Below, piece after piece: positions 1 to 6,576 of a stretch of DNA of 29,682 nucleotides (position 1 is its first letter; each line of letters begins with the position of its first letter). The DNA is taken from positions 1 through 29,682 of the forward strand of contig CAZZVQ010000059.1 of assembly GCA_964657565.1 (NCBI GenBank), read 5' to 3'. The stretch comes from JAVVHH01 sp964657565 (GTDB lineage: Bacteria; Pseudomonadota; Alphaproteobacteria; Acetobacterales; Acetobacteraceae). The notes beneath the pieces were generated by a model. The model saw nothing but the letters and a program-made list of their open reading frames with translations, was not told where the DNA came from and searched no databases. The position numbers and the translations under genes are program-made.

Positions 1-1024
1 CCTCGAGCATCTCGAGATCGACCGCATCCGGCCCGCGGATCAGACCAGGCTTCGGCGGGGCGGCTTGCAGGCTCGCCAGCAGGGTCTCGACGCTGGTGAA
101 ATCCAGCGTGTCGTTGCGCCAATAGAGCTGCTCGAGCGGTTCGAAATGATGGTTCTCGACCGCATGCACTAGGTCGTCCTCGAGCGGCACGCAGTCGGCC
201 GTGGTGCCGAACGTGCCGTCGCGCATGCCGCGCCCGGCACGGCCGGCGATCTGGGCGATCTCCGGCGCGGTCAACCGCCGCGGGCGGTGTCCGTCGAACT
301 TCGAGAGCCGGGCGAACGCCACATGGTCGACGTCCATGTTCAGCCCCATCCCGATGGCGTCGGTGGCGACCAGGAAGTCGACTTCCTTGTTCTGATAGAG
401 CTGCACCTGCGCGTTGCGCGTCCGCGGCGACAGCCGGCCCATGACGACGGCGCAGCCGCCCCGTCGCCGCCGGATCATTTCAGCGATCGCGTAGACCTCG
501 CTGGCGCTGAACGCGACGACCGCCGTGCGCGGCGGCAGGCGCGGCAGCTTGGCGGGCCCGACATAGGAGAGTTGCGACAGCCGCGGCCGGGTCTCGATCT
601 CCGCCTGCGGGATGAGCCGCTGCAGCAACGGCCGGATCGTCTCGGCGCCCAGGAACATCGTCTCGACCAGTCCGCGCGCATGCAGCAGGCGCTCGGTGAA
701 CACATGGCCGCGATCGGGGTCGGCGCAGAGTTGGATTTCGTCGACCGCGACGAACTCCGCGGGCATGTCGAGCGGCATCGCCTCGACCGTGCAGGCGAAC
801 CATCGTGCCCCAGCCGGGACGATCTTCTCCTCGCCGGTGATCAGCGCGACGTTGCGGACGCCCTTCTGGGCCACCATGCGGTCGTAGTTTTCCCGCGCCA
901 GCAGGCGCAGCGGGAAGCCGATGATTCCGCTCGAATGCGCGAGCATGCGCTCCATCGCGAGATGGGTCTTGCCGGTGTTGGTCGGCCCGAGCACCGCTTT
1001 GACCCGCGAGGGGAAACCGAGCAT
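1..1024 (-). CDS. Suv3-like DEAD/DEAH-type RNA helicase (partial, C-terminus outside window)
   Basis: This is the N-terminal 341 residues of a superfamily 2 helicase; the frame stays open to the left edge, so the C-terminus is missing. Read on the minus strand from ATG at 1024, it shows Walker A GPTNTGKTH (K19 the nucleotide-binding lysine), motif II DEIQ at residues 95-98 (the variant typical of Suv3 rather than DEAD), a VAFSASE stretch in the middle, and motif VI QIAGRAGRG near residues 255-268. The family unwinds RNA with ATP; mitochondrial Suv3 works in RNA decay, and alphaproteobacterial homologues are often annotated MgpS or simply as helicase. An in-frame stop lies nine codons upstream of the chosen start, which limits the start to this short interval. 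There is no strong Shine-Dalgarno. It is divergent from the aminopeptidase gene. The family is secure; the cellular role is not visible here. Confidence 0.9.
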   Translation of the reverse strand, partial: MLGFPSRVKAVLGPTNTGKTHLAMERMLAHSSGIIGFPLRLLARENYDRMVAQKGVRNVALITGEEKIVPAGARWFACTVEAMPLDMPAEFVAVDEIQLCADPDRGHVFTERLLHARGLVETMFLGAETIRPLLQRLIPQAEIETRPRLSQLSYVGPAKLPRLPPRTAVVAFSASEVYAIAEMIRRRRGGCAVVMGRLSPRTRNAQVQLYQNKEVDFLVATDAIGMGLNMDVDHVAFARLSKFDGHRPRRLTAPEIAQIAGRAGRGMRDGTFGTTADCVPLEDDLVHAVENHHFEPLEQLYWRNDTLDFTSVETLLASLQAAPPKPGLIRGPDAVDLEMLE

Positions 1025-1120
1025 CTCATGAGGTTTGGCCCGTTCGGGTCATATTGCAACCCGCGGTGCGAAGATGTGTCACTTGCACTATTTCAATGCG
1101 GAAAATATCGAGGAGGTCAG

Positions 1121-2509
1121 ATGCCTTCAACCTTCTTCCGGGACCTCGATTGCCTGGCGCCGCGTGCGGCGGCGGCGCTCCCGCTGACATCGGTGCGGCC
1201 CGAGACGCTGGATGGCATCCTGGCCAGCCTGCCGGGCGCGACCGCCGCCTTCGTGCGCGGCGCCGGTTTCAAGGCCGAAGCAGGCCAGCTCGTGCTGTTG
1301 CCGGGGGATGACGGTCTGACCGGTGCGCTGGCCGGGCTCGGGGCGGACCGCTCGCCATGGGCGCATGGTGGTTTGTCCACCGCGCTGCCGCCGGGCTCCG
1401 TCTGGAGGCTGGTGGACGGCGATTTCGACCGCGACTCCGCTATCCTCGGCTTCTGTCTCGGCGCCTATCGATATGGCGCGCTGACCAGCAAGCAGCGCCC
1501 GATCGCGAGGTTGGCCGCGAGCGACTCGCCGTCGCTGGCGGTCGCCCGCGGGATATGGCTGGCGCGCGACCTGATCAACACGCCGGCCAACCTGCTCGGG
1601 CCGTCCGAACTGGCCGACGCGACGATCGCCCTGGGCCAGCGGCACGGCGCGGCTACCAGCCGGACCGAAGCCGCTGGGCTGGACGAGGGCTATCCCGCGG
1701 TTGCCGCGGTCGGCCGTGGCTCCGCCCGCCCGCCGGTCGTCGCGGCGTTCACATGGCAGGGCAGCGGTGCCGGACCCGGCGCCAAACACGTCTCGCTCTG
1801 CGGCAAGGGTGTCTGCTTCGATACTGGCGGATACGACCTGAAGCCTCCGGCGGCGATGTTGCGCATGAAGAAGGACATGGGCGGCGCCGCGCTCATGCTC
1901 GGCTTGGCGAGCGCGATCATGGAACAGGACCTTCCGCTACGACTGTCGGTCCGGATCGGGTGCGTCGAGAACATGGTCTCGGGCGACGCGATGCGGCCGT
2001 TGGACGTGCTGAGTACGCGGCGGGGCCTGACGGTCGAGGTCGGCAATACCGACGCGGAGGGCCGGCTGGTGCTGTGCGACTTGATGGCCGAAGCCTCCGA
2101 TGAGCGGCCCGACCTGATGCTGGACGCGGCCACGCTTACGGGCGCGGCCCGGGTCGCCCTTGGTCCGGACATTCCCGCGTTGTTCACGCCGGACGACGGG
2201 TTGGCCGCGATGCTCGGCGGTTGCGCGGACGAAACTTACGACCCCGTGTGGCGGCTTCCGCTACACAGCGGGTATGATCCATGGTTGTCGAGTTCTGTGG
2301 CCGATGTCGCGAATGTGTCGTCAAAACCGTATGCAGGAGCGGTAATCGCCGCGTTGTTCCTGCAACGATTCGTTGCGCCAGGTGTAAGATGGGCACATCT
2401 CGATACGTTCGCTTGGAACGACACGACTCGTTCGGGCCGTCCAGAGGGCGGCGAGGCACAAAGTTTGCGGTGTCTGTTGTTGACGGTAACGAAATTAACT
2501 TCCGTTTAA
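1121..2509 (+). CDS. M17-family leucyl aminopeptidase
   Basis: A cytosolic metallo-exopeptidase of 462 residues that removes N-terminal amino acids using two metal ions. Every PepA active-site position can be placed: metal ligands K229 and D234 (GKGVCFD), D252 (KKDMGG), D311 and E313 (NTDAEGRL signature), and catalytic K241 (LKP) and R315. The D252-to-D311 spacing of 59 matches E. coli PepA D293-to-D352. The N-terminal ~170 residues are the poorly conserved non-catalytic domain. The start is ATG 1121, just after a strong AGGAGG at 1111-1116; the same frame is open further upstream but that part lies antisense to the helicase. The final ~100 codons are visibly less GC-rich than the rest. The gene stands alone on this strand. 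Function as an aminopeptidase is well supported; the substrate range is unknown. Confidence 0.93.
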   Translation: MPSTFFRDLDCLAPRAAAALPLTSVRPETLDGILASLPGATAAFVRGAGFKAEAGQLVLLPGDDGLTGALAGLGADRSPWAHGGLSTALPPGSVWRLVDGDFDRDSAILGFCLGAYRYGALTSKQRPIARLAASDSPSLAVARGIWLARDLINTPANLLGPSELADATIALGQRHGAATSRTEAAGLDEGYPAVAAVGRGSARPPVVAAFTWQGSGAGPGAKHVSLCGKGVCFDTGGYDLKPPAAMLRMKKDMGGAALMLGLASAIMEQDLPLRLSVRIGCVENMVSGDAMRPLDVLSTRRGLTVEVGNTDAEGRLVLCDLMAEASDERPDLMLDAATLTGAARVALGPDIPALFTPDDGLAAMLGGCADETYDPVWRLPLHSGYDPWLSSSVADVANVSSKPYAGAVIAALFLQRFVAPGVRWAHLDTFAWNDTTRSGRPEGGEAQSLRCLLLTVTKLTSV

Positions 2510-2641
2510 TTTATATGGTCATGATGGTACCTGATGACATCGCGAACTGGTGCCATATATTTCGTTGGTAGAAATGGTTACGAATCGCTGCGCCGTGCCC
2601 AACTGACGATCGGGAGCCGCAAGCTTCCAAAGTGTTCCGAG

Positions 2642-2658
2642 CCCGTTTCGATAACGGG
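2642..2658. promoter_or_regulatory. 17-bp palindrome in the marR-like leader, possible autoregulatory operator
   Basis: Perfect 6-bp inverted arms CCCGTT and AACGGG are separated by TCGAT. The site lies 37 bases before the TTG start chosen for the MarR-type gene. MarR proteins are dimers that commonly bind palindromes of this size in their own promoter region, so an operator is a reasonable inference. It could equally be an RNA hairpin or chance. Confidence 0.35.
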
Positions 2659-2694
2659 AGCGTTTCGCGCTTGTTTAATGAAAGGAATAGAACA

Positions 2695-3099
2695 TTGCCC
2701 GCTAACTCCAATGTCGACCAGATGGTCGCAATCCTGCGCGAAACCGTGGTGTCCCTCGTGCGCAGGGATGGTCCAGACCTGTCGGCCCGGCAACTGGGTG
2801 TGTTCCTGACCTGTTATCTGCAGGAAGGTCCCCATACCGTGCGCGGCCTGGCCGCCGACCTCAACGTGTCCAAGCCCGCGATCACCCGCGCACTCGATCG
2901 CCTCGGTGAGCTCGAGCTGGCCCGTCGCAAGGTCGATCCCGCCGATCGCCGCTCCGTCCTGGTCCAGAAGACGATCAAGGGGCAGGCTTTCCTGAAGGAT
3001 CTCCGCAGCATCATGGGCGAGGCTGCCAAGGCTGCTCCGGCTGTCACGGTCGCCGAGCCGACCGGGCGCGCCAGCAAGCGCGCCGCCGCACACGCCTGA
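2695..3099 (+). CDS. MarR-family winged-helix transcriptional regulator
   Basis: A DNA-binding regulator of 134 residues. The sequence has the MarR layout: an N-terminal dimerisation helix (VDQMVAILRETVVSLVRR), a helix-turn-helix (TVRGLAADLNVSKPAITRALDRL) and the wing with the DPADRR motif, which is the DxRxxR-type signature of the family. The C-terminal ~25 residues are Ala/Lys-rich and the usual last dimerisation helix is short. The start is taken as TTG 2695 because AAAGGA at 2681-2686 lies eight bases before it. An ATG at 2632 is in frame but has no clear ribosome site and would place the palindrome at 2642-2658 inside the gene. The gene runs tail to tail with the sugar-type permease, seven bases apart. 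The ligand and targets are unknown. Confidence 0.85.
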   Translation: MPANSNVDQMVAILRETVVSLVRRDGPDLSARQLGVFLTCYLQEGPHTVRGLAADLNVSKPAITRALDRLGELELARRKVDPADRRSVLVQKTIKGQAFLKDLRSIMGEAAKAAPAVTVAEPTGRASKRAAAHA

Positions 3100-3106
3100 G
3101 CCGGGC

Positions 3107-3946
3107 TCATGATTTAACTCCGCCGGCCGTAAGGCCGGCGACGATCTCCTTCTGCATCAAAAGCGTGAGCAGCAGCACTGGCAAGGTCACCAAAAGGGCG
3201 GCCGCTGCCAGGGGACCCCAGCTGATCTGCTCGAACGTAAGCACGTTGTAGACGGCGACGGGCAAGGTCCGCGTCTCGCGTCCGGCGAGAACGACGCCGA
3301 AAATGAAATTGTTCCAGCTAAAGATGAACGCCAGGATCAGCGCCACCGTGATCCCCGGACGCGCCAGCGGAAGGGCCACGTACCGGAACGCCTGCCAGAT
3401 CGTTGCGCCATCCACCAGCGCGGCCTCCTCCAGTTCGGACGGGAGTCCTTCGAAGAAGCCGATCATGATCCACACCACGATCGGCACCGTGATGACCAGA
3501 TGCGTGATGACGATCGGCGTCAGCGTGCCGGTGAGCCCGATCCATTGGAACAGCAGGAACAGCGGGATCAGGTAGGACAGGCCCGGCGTGATCCGCGCCA
3601 CCAGGATGAGCAGCGCCGCCCGCGTCGCCTTTGCCTTGGCGATACCGTAGCCGGCCGGCACGCCGAGCAGCAGCGCGAGCCCGGTCGCGGTGAACGACAC
3701 GACGATGGAGTTCCAGCCATAGAGCAGGAAGTCGTTCTTCTCGAACACGTCGATGAAATTCGCCAACGTCGGCGGATTCGGAATGAACACCGGCGGGAAG
3801 GCGGTGTTGTCCGCCTCGTTCTTCAGCGACAGCGACAGCATCCAGAGGAACAGCAGCAGCGCCGGCGACACCAGCGCCGCCACCGACAGATAAAGTCCGA
3901 TCCGCCCCAGCACCCGCCGGTACCGGCCGCCACGAACCCGGCTCAT
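3107..3946 (-). CDS. ABC sugar transporter permease, MalG/CUT1 type
   Basis: An inner-membrane permease of 279 residues with about six hydrophobic segments, the size of MalG-like proteins. The cytoplasmic EAA loop that docks the ATPase is clear (EEAALVDGATIWQAF...LPLARP, around residues 175-205). Such proteins pair with a MalF-type partner to import sugars or glycerol derivatives using a periplasmic binding protein and a MalK-type ATPase. The partner gene is immediately upstream and overlaps by 4 bases (ATGA), which implies translational coupling. It is the last gene of the minus-strand operon. Neither a binding protein nor an ATPase lies next to it. The substrate cannot be read from the sequence. 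Confidence 0.92.
   Translation of the reverse strand: MSRVRGGRYRRVLGRIGLYLSVAALVSPALLLFLWMLSLSLKNEADNTAFPPVFIPNPPTLANFIDVFEKNDFLLYGWNSIVVSFTATGLALLLGVPAGYGIAKAKATRAALLILVARITPGLSYLIPLFLLFQWIGLTGTLTPIVITHLVITVPIVVWIMIGFFEGLPSELEEAALVDGATIWQAFRYVALPLARPGITVALILAFIFSWNNFIFGVVLAGRETRTLPVAVYNVLTFEQISWGPLAAAALLVTLPVLLLTLLMQKEIVAGLTAGGVKS
3121..3140. terminator. GC-rich hairpin at the convergent marR/permease junction
   Basis: A perfect 8-bp stem CGCCGGCC / GGCCGGCG with loop GTAA lies 21 bases past the MarR-type stop codon. It also overlaps the last codons of the minus-strand permease. There is no T-run on either strand, so it may be a weak or Rho-assisted bidirectional terminator, or an mRNA 3' stabiliser. 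Confidence 0.4.
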
Positions 3947-4809
3947 GCCAACTCACTCCGCTGCCGGAAATGCAACATCAGTAGCGTCACCATCAGGATC
4001 AGCACGAAGAACACCACCACGATCGCCGATGCGTAGCCGATGTCGTAGAAACTGAACGCCTCGAGATACAGCAGGATGTTGAGCGTCTCGCTCGCCGTGC
4101 CCGGGCCGCCATTGCTGATGACGAAGATCGTGTCGAACGCCTTCAGGGCATCGACCCCACGGATGACGGCGGCGACGACGATGAACGGCCACACCAGCGG
4201 CAGCGTCACGTGCCGGAATACCTGCCAGCCGCTCGCGCCATCCAGCACGGCGGCCTCGTACGGATCGGTCGGCAAGCTCGCCAGGCCGCCCAAGACGATC
4301 AGCATCACCAGCGGGGTCCACTGCCAAGTCTCCACCATCGCGAGCGTCGGGATCACCGTGTCCGGCGAATAGACCCATTCGCTGGGCGGCAAGCCCACCG
4401 AGGTCAGCAGGTAGTTCAGCACTCCGAGCTGCGGATGGAACATCATCGTCCACACCAGCGCGACCGCCACCGGGGTGGCCATCATCGGCATGATGAAGAT
4501 GGTGCGTGCGATGCCCCGCCCGGCGAACTCGCGATGGAAGCACACCGCCGCCGCGACCCCGAGCACCAGCGGCGCGACGACCGACAATGCGGTGAAATAG
4601 ACCGTCCGCACGATCGAGTACAGGAACCGATCGTCCCCCAGCATGCGCAGGTAGTTGTCCGCGCCCACGAAGCTGCTCGCGCTGCCGATGTGGAAATCCT
4701 GCACCGACATGAACAGCGTGAACGCCCAGGGAAACAGGATCACCGCCGAGACGACCAGCCCGGCCGGTAGGATGAACGGCCAGTACTGCCGGGCATAATT
4801 CTTCTTCAT
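3943..4809 (-). CDS. ABC sugar transporter permease, MalF/UgpA type
   Basis: An inner-membrane permease of 288 residues with six predicted membrane segments and an EAA motif (YEAAVLDGASGWQVF...LPLVWP), followed by the FDTIFVISNGGPG stretch characteristic of the MalF/UgpA side of CUT1 importers. The start is ATG 4809 (MKKNYARQYW), because it overlaps the stop of the upstream secreted-protein gene as ATGA. An ATG nine codons further upstream would overlap that gene more and lacks support. It is coupled to the MalG-type gene downstream by another 4-base overlap. The ATPase and binding protein must come from elsewhere in the genome, or the pair works with a shared MalK-like ATPase. Confidence 0.92.
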   Translation of the reverse strand: MKKNYARQYWPFILPAGLVVSAVILFPWAFTLFMSVQDFHIGSASSFVGADNYLRMLGDDRFLYSIVRTVYFTALSVVAPLVLGVAAAVCFHREFAGRGIARTIFIMPMMATPVAVALVWTMMFHPQLGVLNYLLTSVGLPPSEWVYSPDTVIPTLAMVETWQWTPLVMLIVLGGLASLPTDPYEAAVLDGASGWQVFRHVTLPLVWPFIVVAAVIRGVDALKAFDTIFVISNGGPGTASETLNILLYLEAFSFYDIGYASAIVVVFFVLILMVTLLMLHFRQRSELA

Positions 4810-5417
4810 GGCACTCGCAGGTTGGTGATCTGGCATAGGTTCAGGCGCCGTTTCTCGTTGGCTTCGCCGTTGGCGAACACGACCCGGATGTCATACAGGC
4901 ACTCCCCCGCCGGCAGCCGGATGGTGCGCGTGGCGCCGGCCCCGATCGTGCCGTCGCCGAGCCGGTCCTCGCCCCAGGAATCGTCCCCGGTCGGGCTGAG
5001 GTACAGCTCGTTCAGCACCACGCGGCTGCGGTTGGTCAGCACGAACGAGGGGTCCTCGGCGGGCCGGGCTGGCCGGACCGAGGCGACCGCGTTGCCCTGC
5101 GGGAAGCTGAGATTGTCGATCTCGCAGGTGTTGAGCCCGCGGCGCTCGTCGCTGCGGCCGTTCGCATACACGACCCGGATGTCGTAGACGCAGCTGCCGT
5201 CGGCCGGCAGCCGGATCGGCGCGTTCTGTCCCGGCGCCACGGCGCGGCCCGCCAGCCGGTCGCTGCCCCAGTTCGGCATCCCGGCCGGGGTCGCGTAGAC
5301 GCGGTTGATCGCGCTCGCGGACCGGTTGAGCAGGTAGAACGAGGGGTTCGGCGTCTCGTCCGCGAGCGCCGGTCCAGCCGCCAGCAGCAGCGCAGCGATG
5401 CACAAGCGCGTGCCCAT
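4806..5417 (-). CDS. Secreted protein with two tandem copies of a Cys-pair domain (unknown function)
   Basis: I do not recognise a named function. The protein has 203 residues with a clear signal peptide (residues 1-19, cleavage after ALA), so it should be periplasmic or secreted. The mature part is two homologous units of ~85 residues, starting NPSF (residue 24) and DPSF (residue 122). Each contains an NRS motif, a W-G-x-DRL motif, an IRLPA segment, a CxYDIRVV.ANG segment and a closing LN.C. The cysteines lie at 76/98 and 173/195, the same 22-residue spacing in both units, suggesting one disulfide per unit. The start ATG 5417 follows a strong GGGGGAG. The gene overlaps the MalF-type permease start by 4 bases and lies 51 bases after the glycosyl-1-phosphate transferase. 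A ligand-binding or cell-envelope role is inference only. Confidence 0.85.
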   Translation of the reverse strand: MGTRLCIAALLLAAGPALADETPNPSFYLLNRSASAINRVYATPAGMPNWGSDRLAGRAVAPGQNAPIRLPADGSCVYDIRVVYANGRSDERRGLNTCEIDNLSFPQGNAVASVRPARPAEDPSFVLTNRSRVVLNELYLSPTGDDSWGEDRLGDGTIGAGATRTIRLPAGECLYDIRVVFANGEANEKRRLNLCQITNLRVP

Positions 5418-5468
5418 CGTCGAGTCTCCCCCTTCGCGCCGACCTTACCGCCCGGCGCGCGGAAAGTC

Positions 5469-6521
5469 CTACCACCGTCCGATCGCGGCCCGGCGCGCCA
5501 TCCCGGCGACGATGCCGGTCCAGATCAGTTGCGGCACCAGCACCAACGGCAACACCAGCGGCTTGCCGAGCCCCGTCGCGCGCAGGAACACCGCGCAGCA
5601 CAGGGCGCCCCACAGCACGAACCCCCATTGCACCAGCGTCACCCACACGGCATCCAACCCGGACCGGTGCGCCACCTGATACAGATGGCTCCGGTGCGGC
5701 TGCGTCAGCCGATCGCCCGCCACGGCTCGCCGCACCAGGGTGAACGCCACGTCGTAGAGCACCCCGAACAGCAGCAGCGGCACGAGCAGCGCCGACAGCT
5801 CGACCTGCTCGAACCGGGCCGCCACCACGCCCAGCACCGCGAGCACGAAGCCGCAGAACTGGCTGCCGACGTCGCCCATGAAGATGCGCGCCCGCGGAAA
5901 GTTGAACGGGAGAAACCCGGCCAGCCCCGCCGCCAGCAGCAGGCTGGCGAAATACACGAACCACGCGCTCATCGTCGCCGCGGTCACCGCCAAGGCGACC
6001 GACGCCAGGCACGCCACCCCCGATGCCAACCCGTTCAGGCCGTCGATGAAATTCATCGCATTGGTGGCGAACAGGATCCAGGCCAGCGTTCCCAGCACGC
6101 CCACCCACCCCAGTTCGACTGTCCCCAGCAGCGGCAGATTGACGCTGCTGACGACCAGCCCGCTGGCCACGGCGACCAGCGCGGCGGCGACTTGCGCGCC
6201 CAATTTGACGGTGAACGGCCAATCCACCAGGTCGTCCAGCCACGCCACCACGGCGATCGCCGTGGCTGCCAGGATCACCCCGAGGAAATACCCGTCTGCC
6301 ACCCGTGAGAACCCGGCGAACGCGTACAGCAGCCCGGTGCCCACCAGAAACGCCGCCACGACGCCGACACCGCCGCCCTTCGGCACTGCCCGGGTATGCG
6401 CCTTGCGCTGATCCGGCTGGTCGAGCACGCCCACGCCGATCATGCCTCGCACGACCACGGCCGAGAGCCCGGCCAGCCCGGCGCAGAACATCAGATGTCG
6501 AAGGAAAGCGAGGAGTGTCAC
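5469..6521 (-). CDS. WecA/MraY-family glycosyl-1-phosphate transferase
   Basis: A multi-pass inner-membrane enzyme (350 residues, about 10-11 hydrophobic segments) that moves a sugar-1-phosphate from a UDP-sugar onto undecaprenyl phosphate, the first lipid-linked step of O-antigen, enterobacterial common antigen or capsule synthesis. Family motifs are present in order: KGGGVG near the N-terminus, WLDDLVD (the Mg-binding DD), NAMNFIDGLNGLA, MGDVGS, and an H-R-S-H loop replacing the HIHH of WecA. The longest start is GTG 6521; ATG at 6491 is an alternative, and neither has a good ribosome site. It is divergent from the PglF/CapD-like gene by 55 bases, so both are probably controlled from one short region. 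The sugar substrate is not determined. Confidence 0.9.
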   Translation of the reverse strand: MTLLAFLRHLMFCAGLAGLSAVVVRGMIGVGVLDQPDQRKAHTRAVPKGGGVGVVAAFLVGTGLLYAFAGFSRVADGYFLGVILAATAIAVVAWLDDLVDWPFTVKLGAQVAAALVAVASGLVVSSVNLPLLGTVELGWVGVLGTLAWILFATNAMNFIDGLNGLASGVACLASVALAVTAATMSAWFVYFASLLLAAGLAGFLPFNFPRARIFMGDVGSQFCGFVLAVLGVVAARFEQVELSALLVPLLLFGVLYDVAFTLVRRAVAGDRLTQPHRSHLYQVAHRSGLDAVWVTLVQWGFVLWGALCCAVFLRATGLGKPLVLPLVLVPQLIWTGIVAGMARRAAIGRW

Positions 6522-6576
6522 CGAGCTATCACTGGGGCTGTCGCGGCTGGGGATCGCGGCCTATAGGGTTCCGACG

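Noticed and set aside
287..1120. Plus-strand upstream extension of the aminopeptidase frame
   Set aside because: It is antisense to the helicase, whose motifs are unmistakable; the strong ribosome site at 1111-1116 sets the real start at 1121.
6522..6576. Divergent promoter with TATAGG at 6562-6567
   Set aside because: The -10-like word exists but no -35 element at 16-18 bases could be matched.
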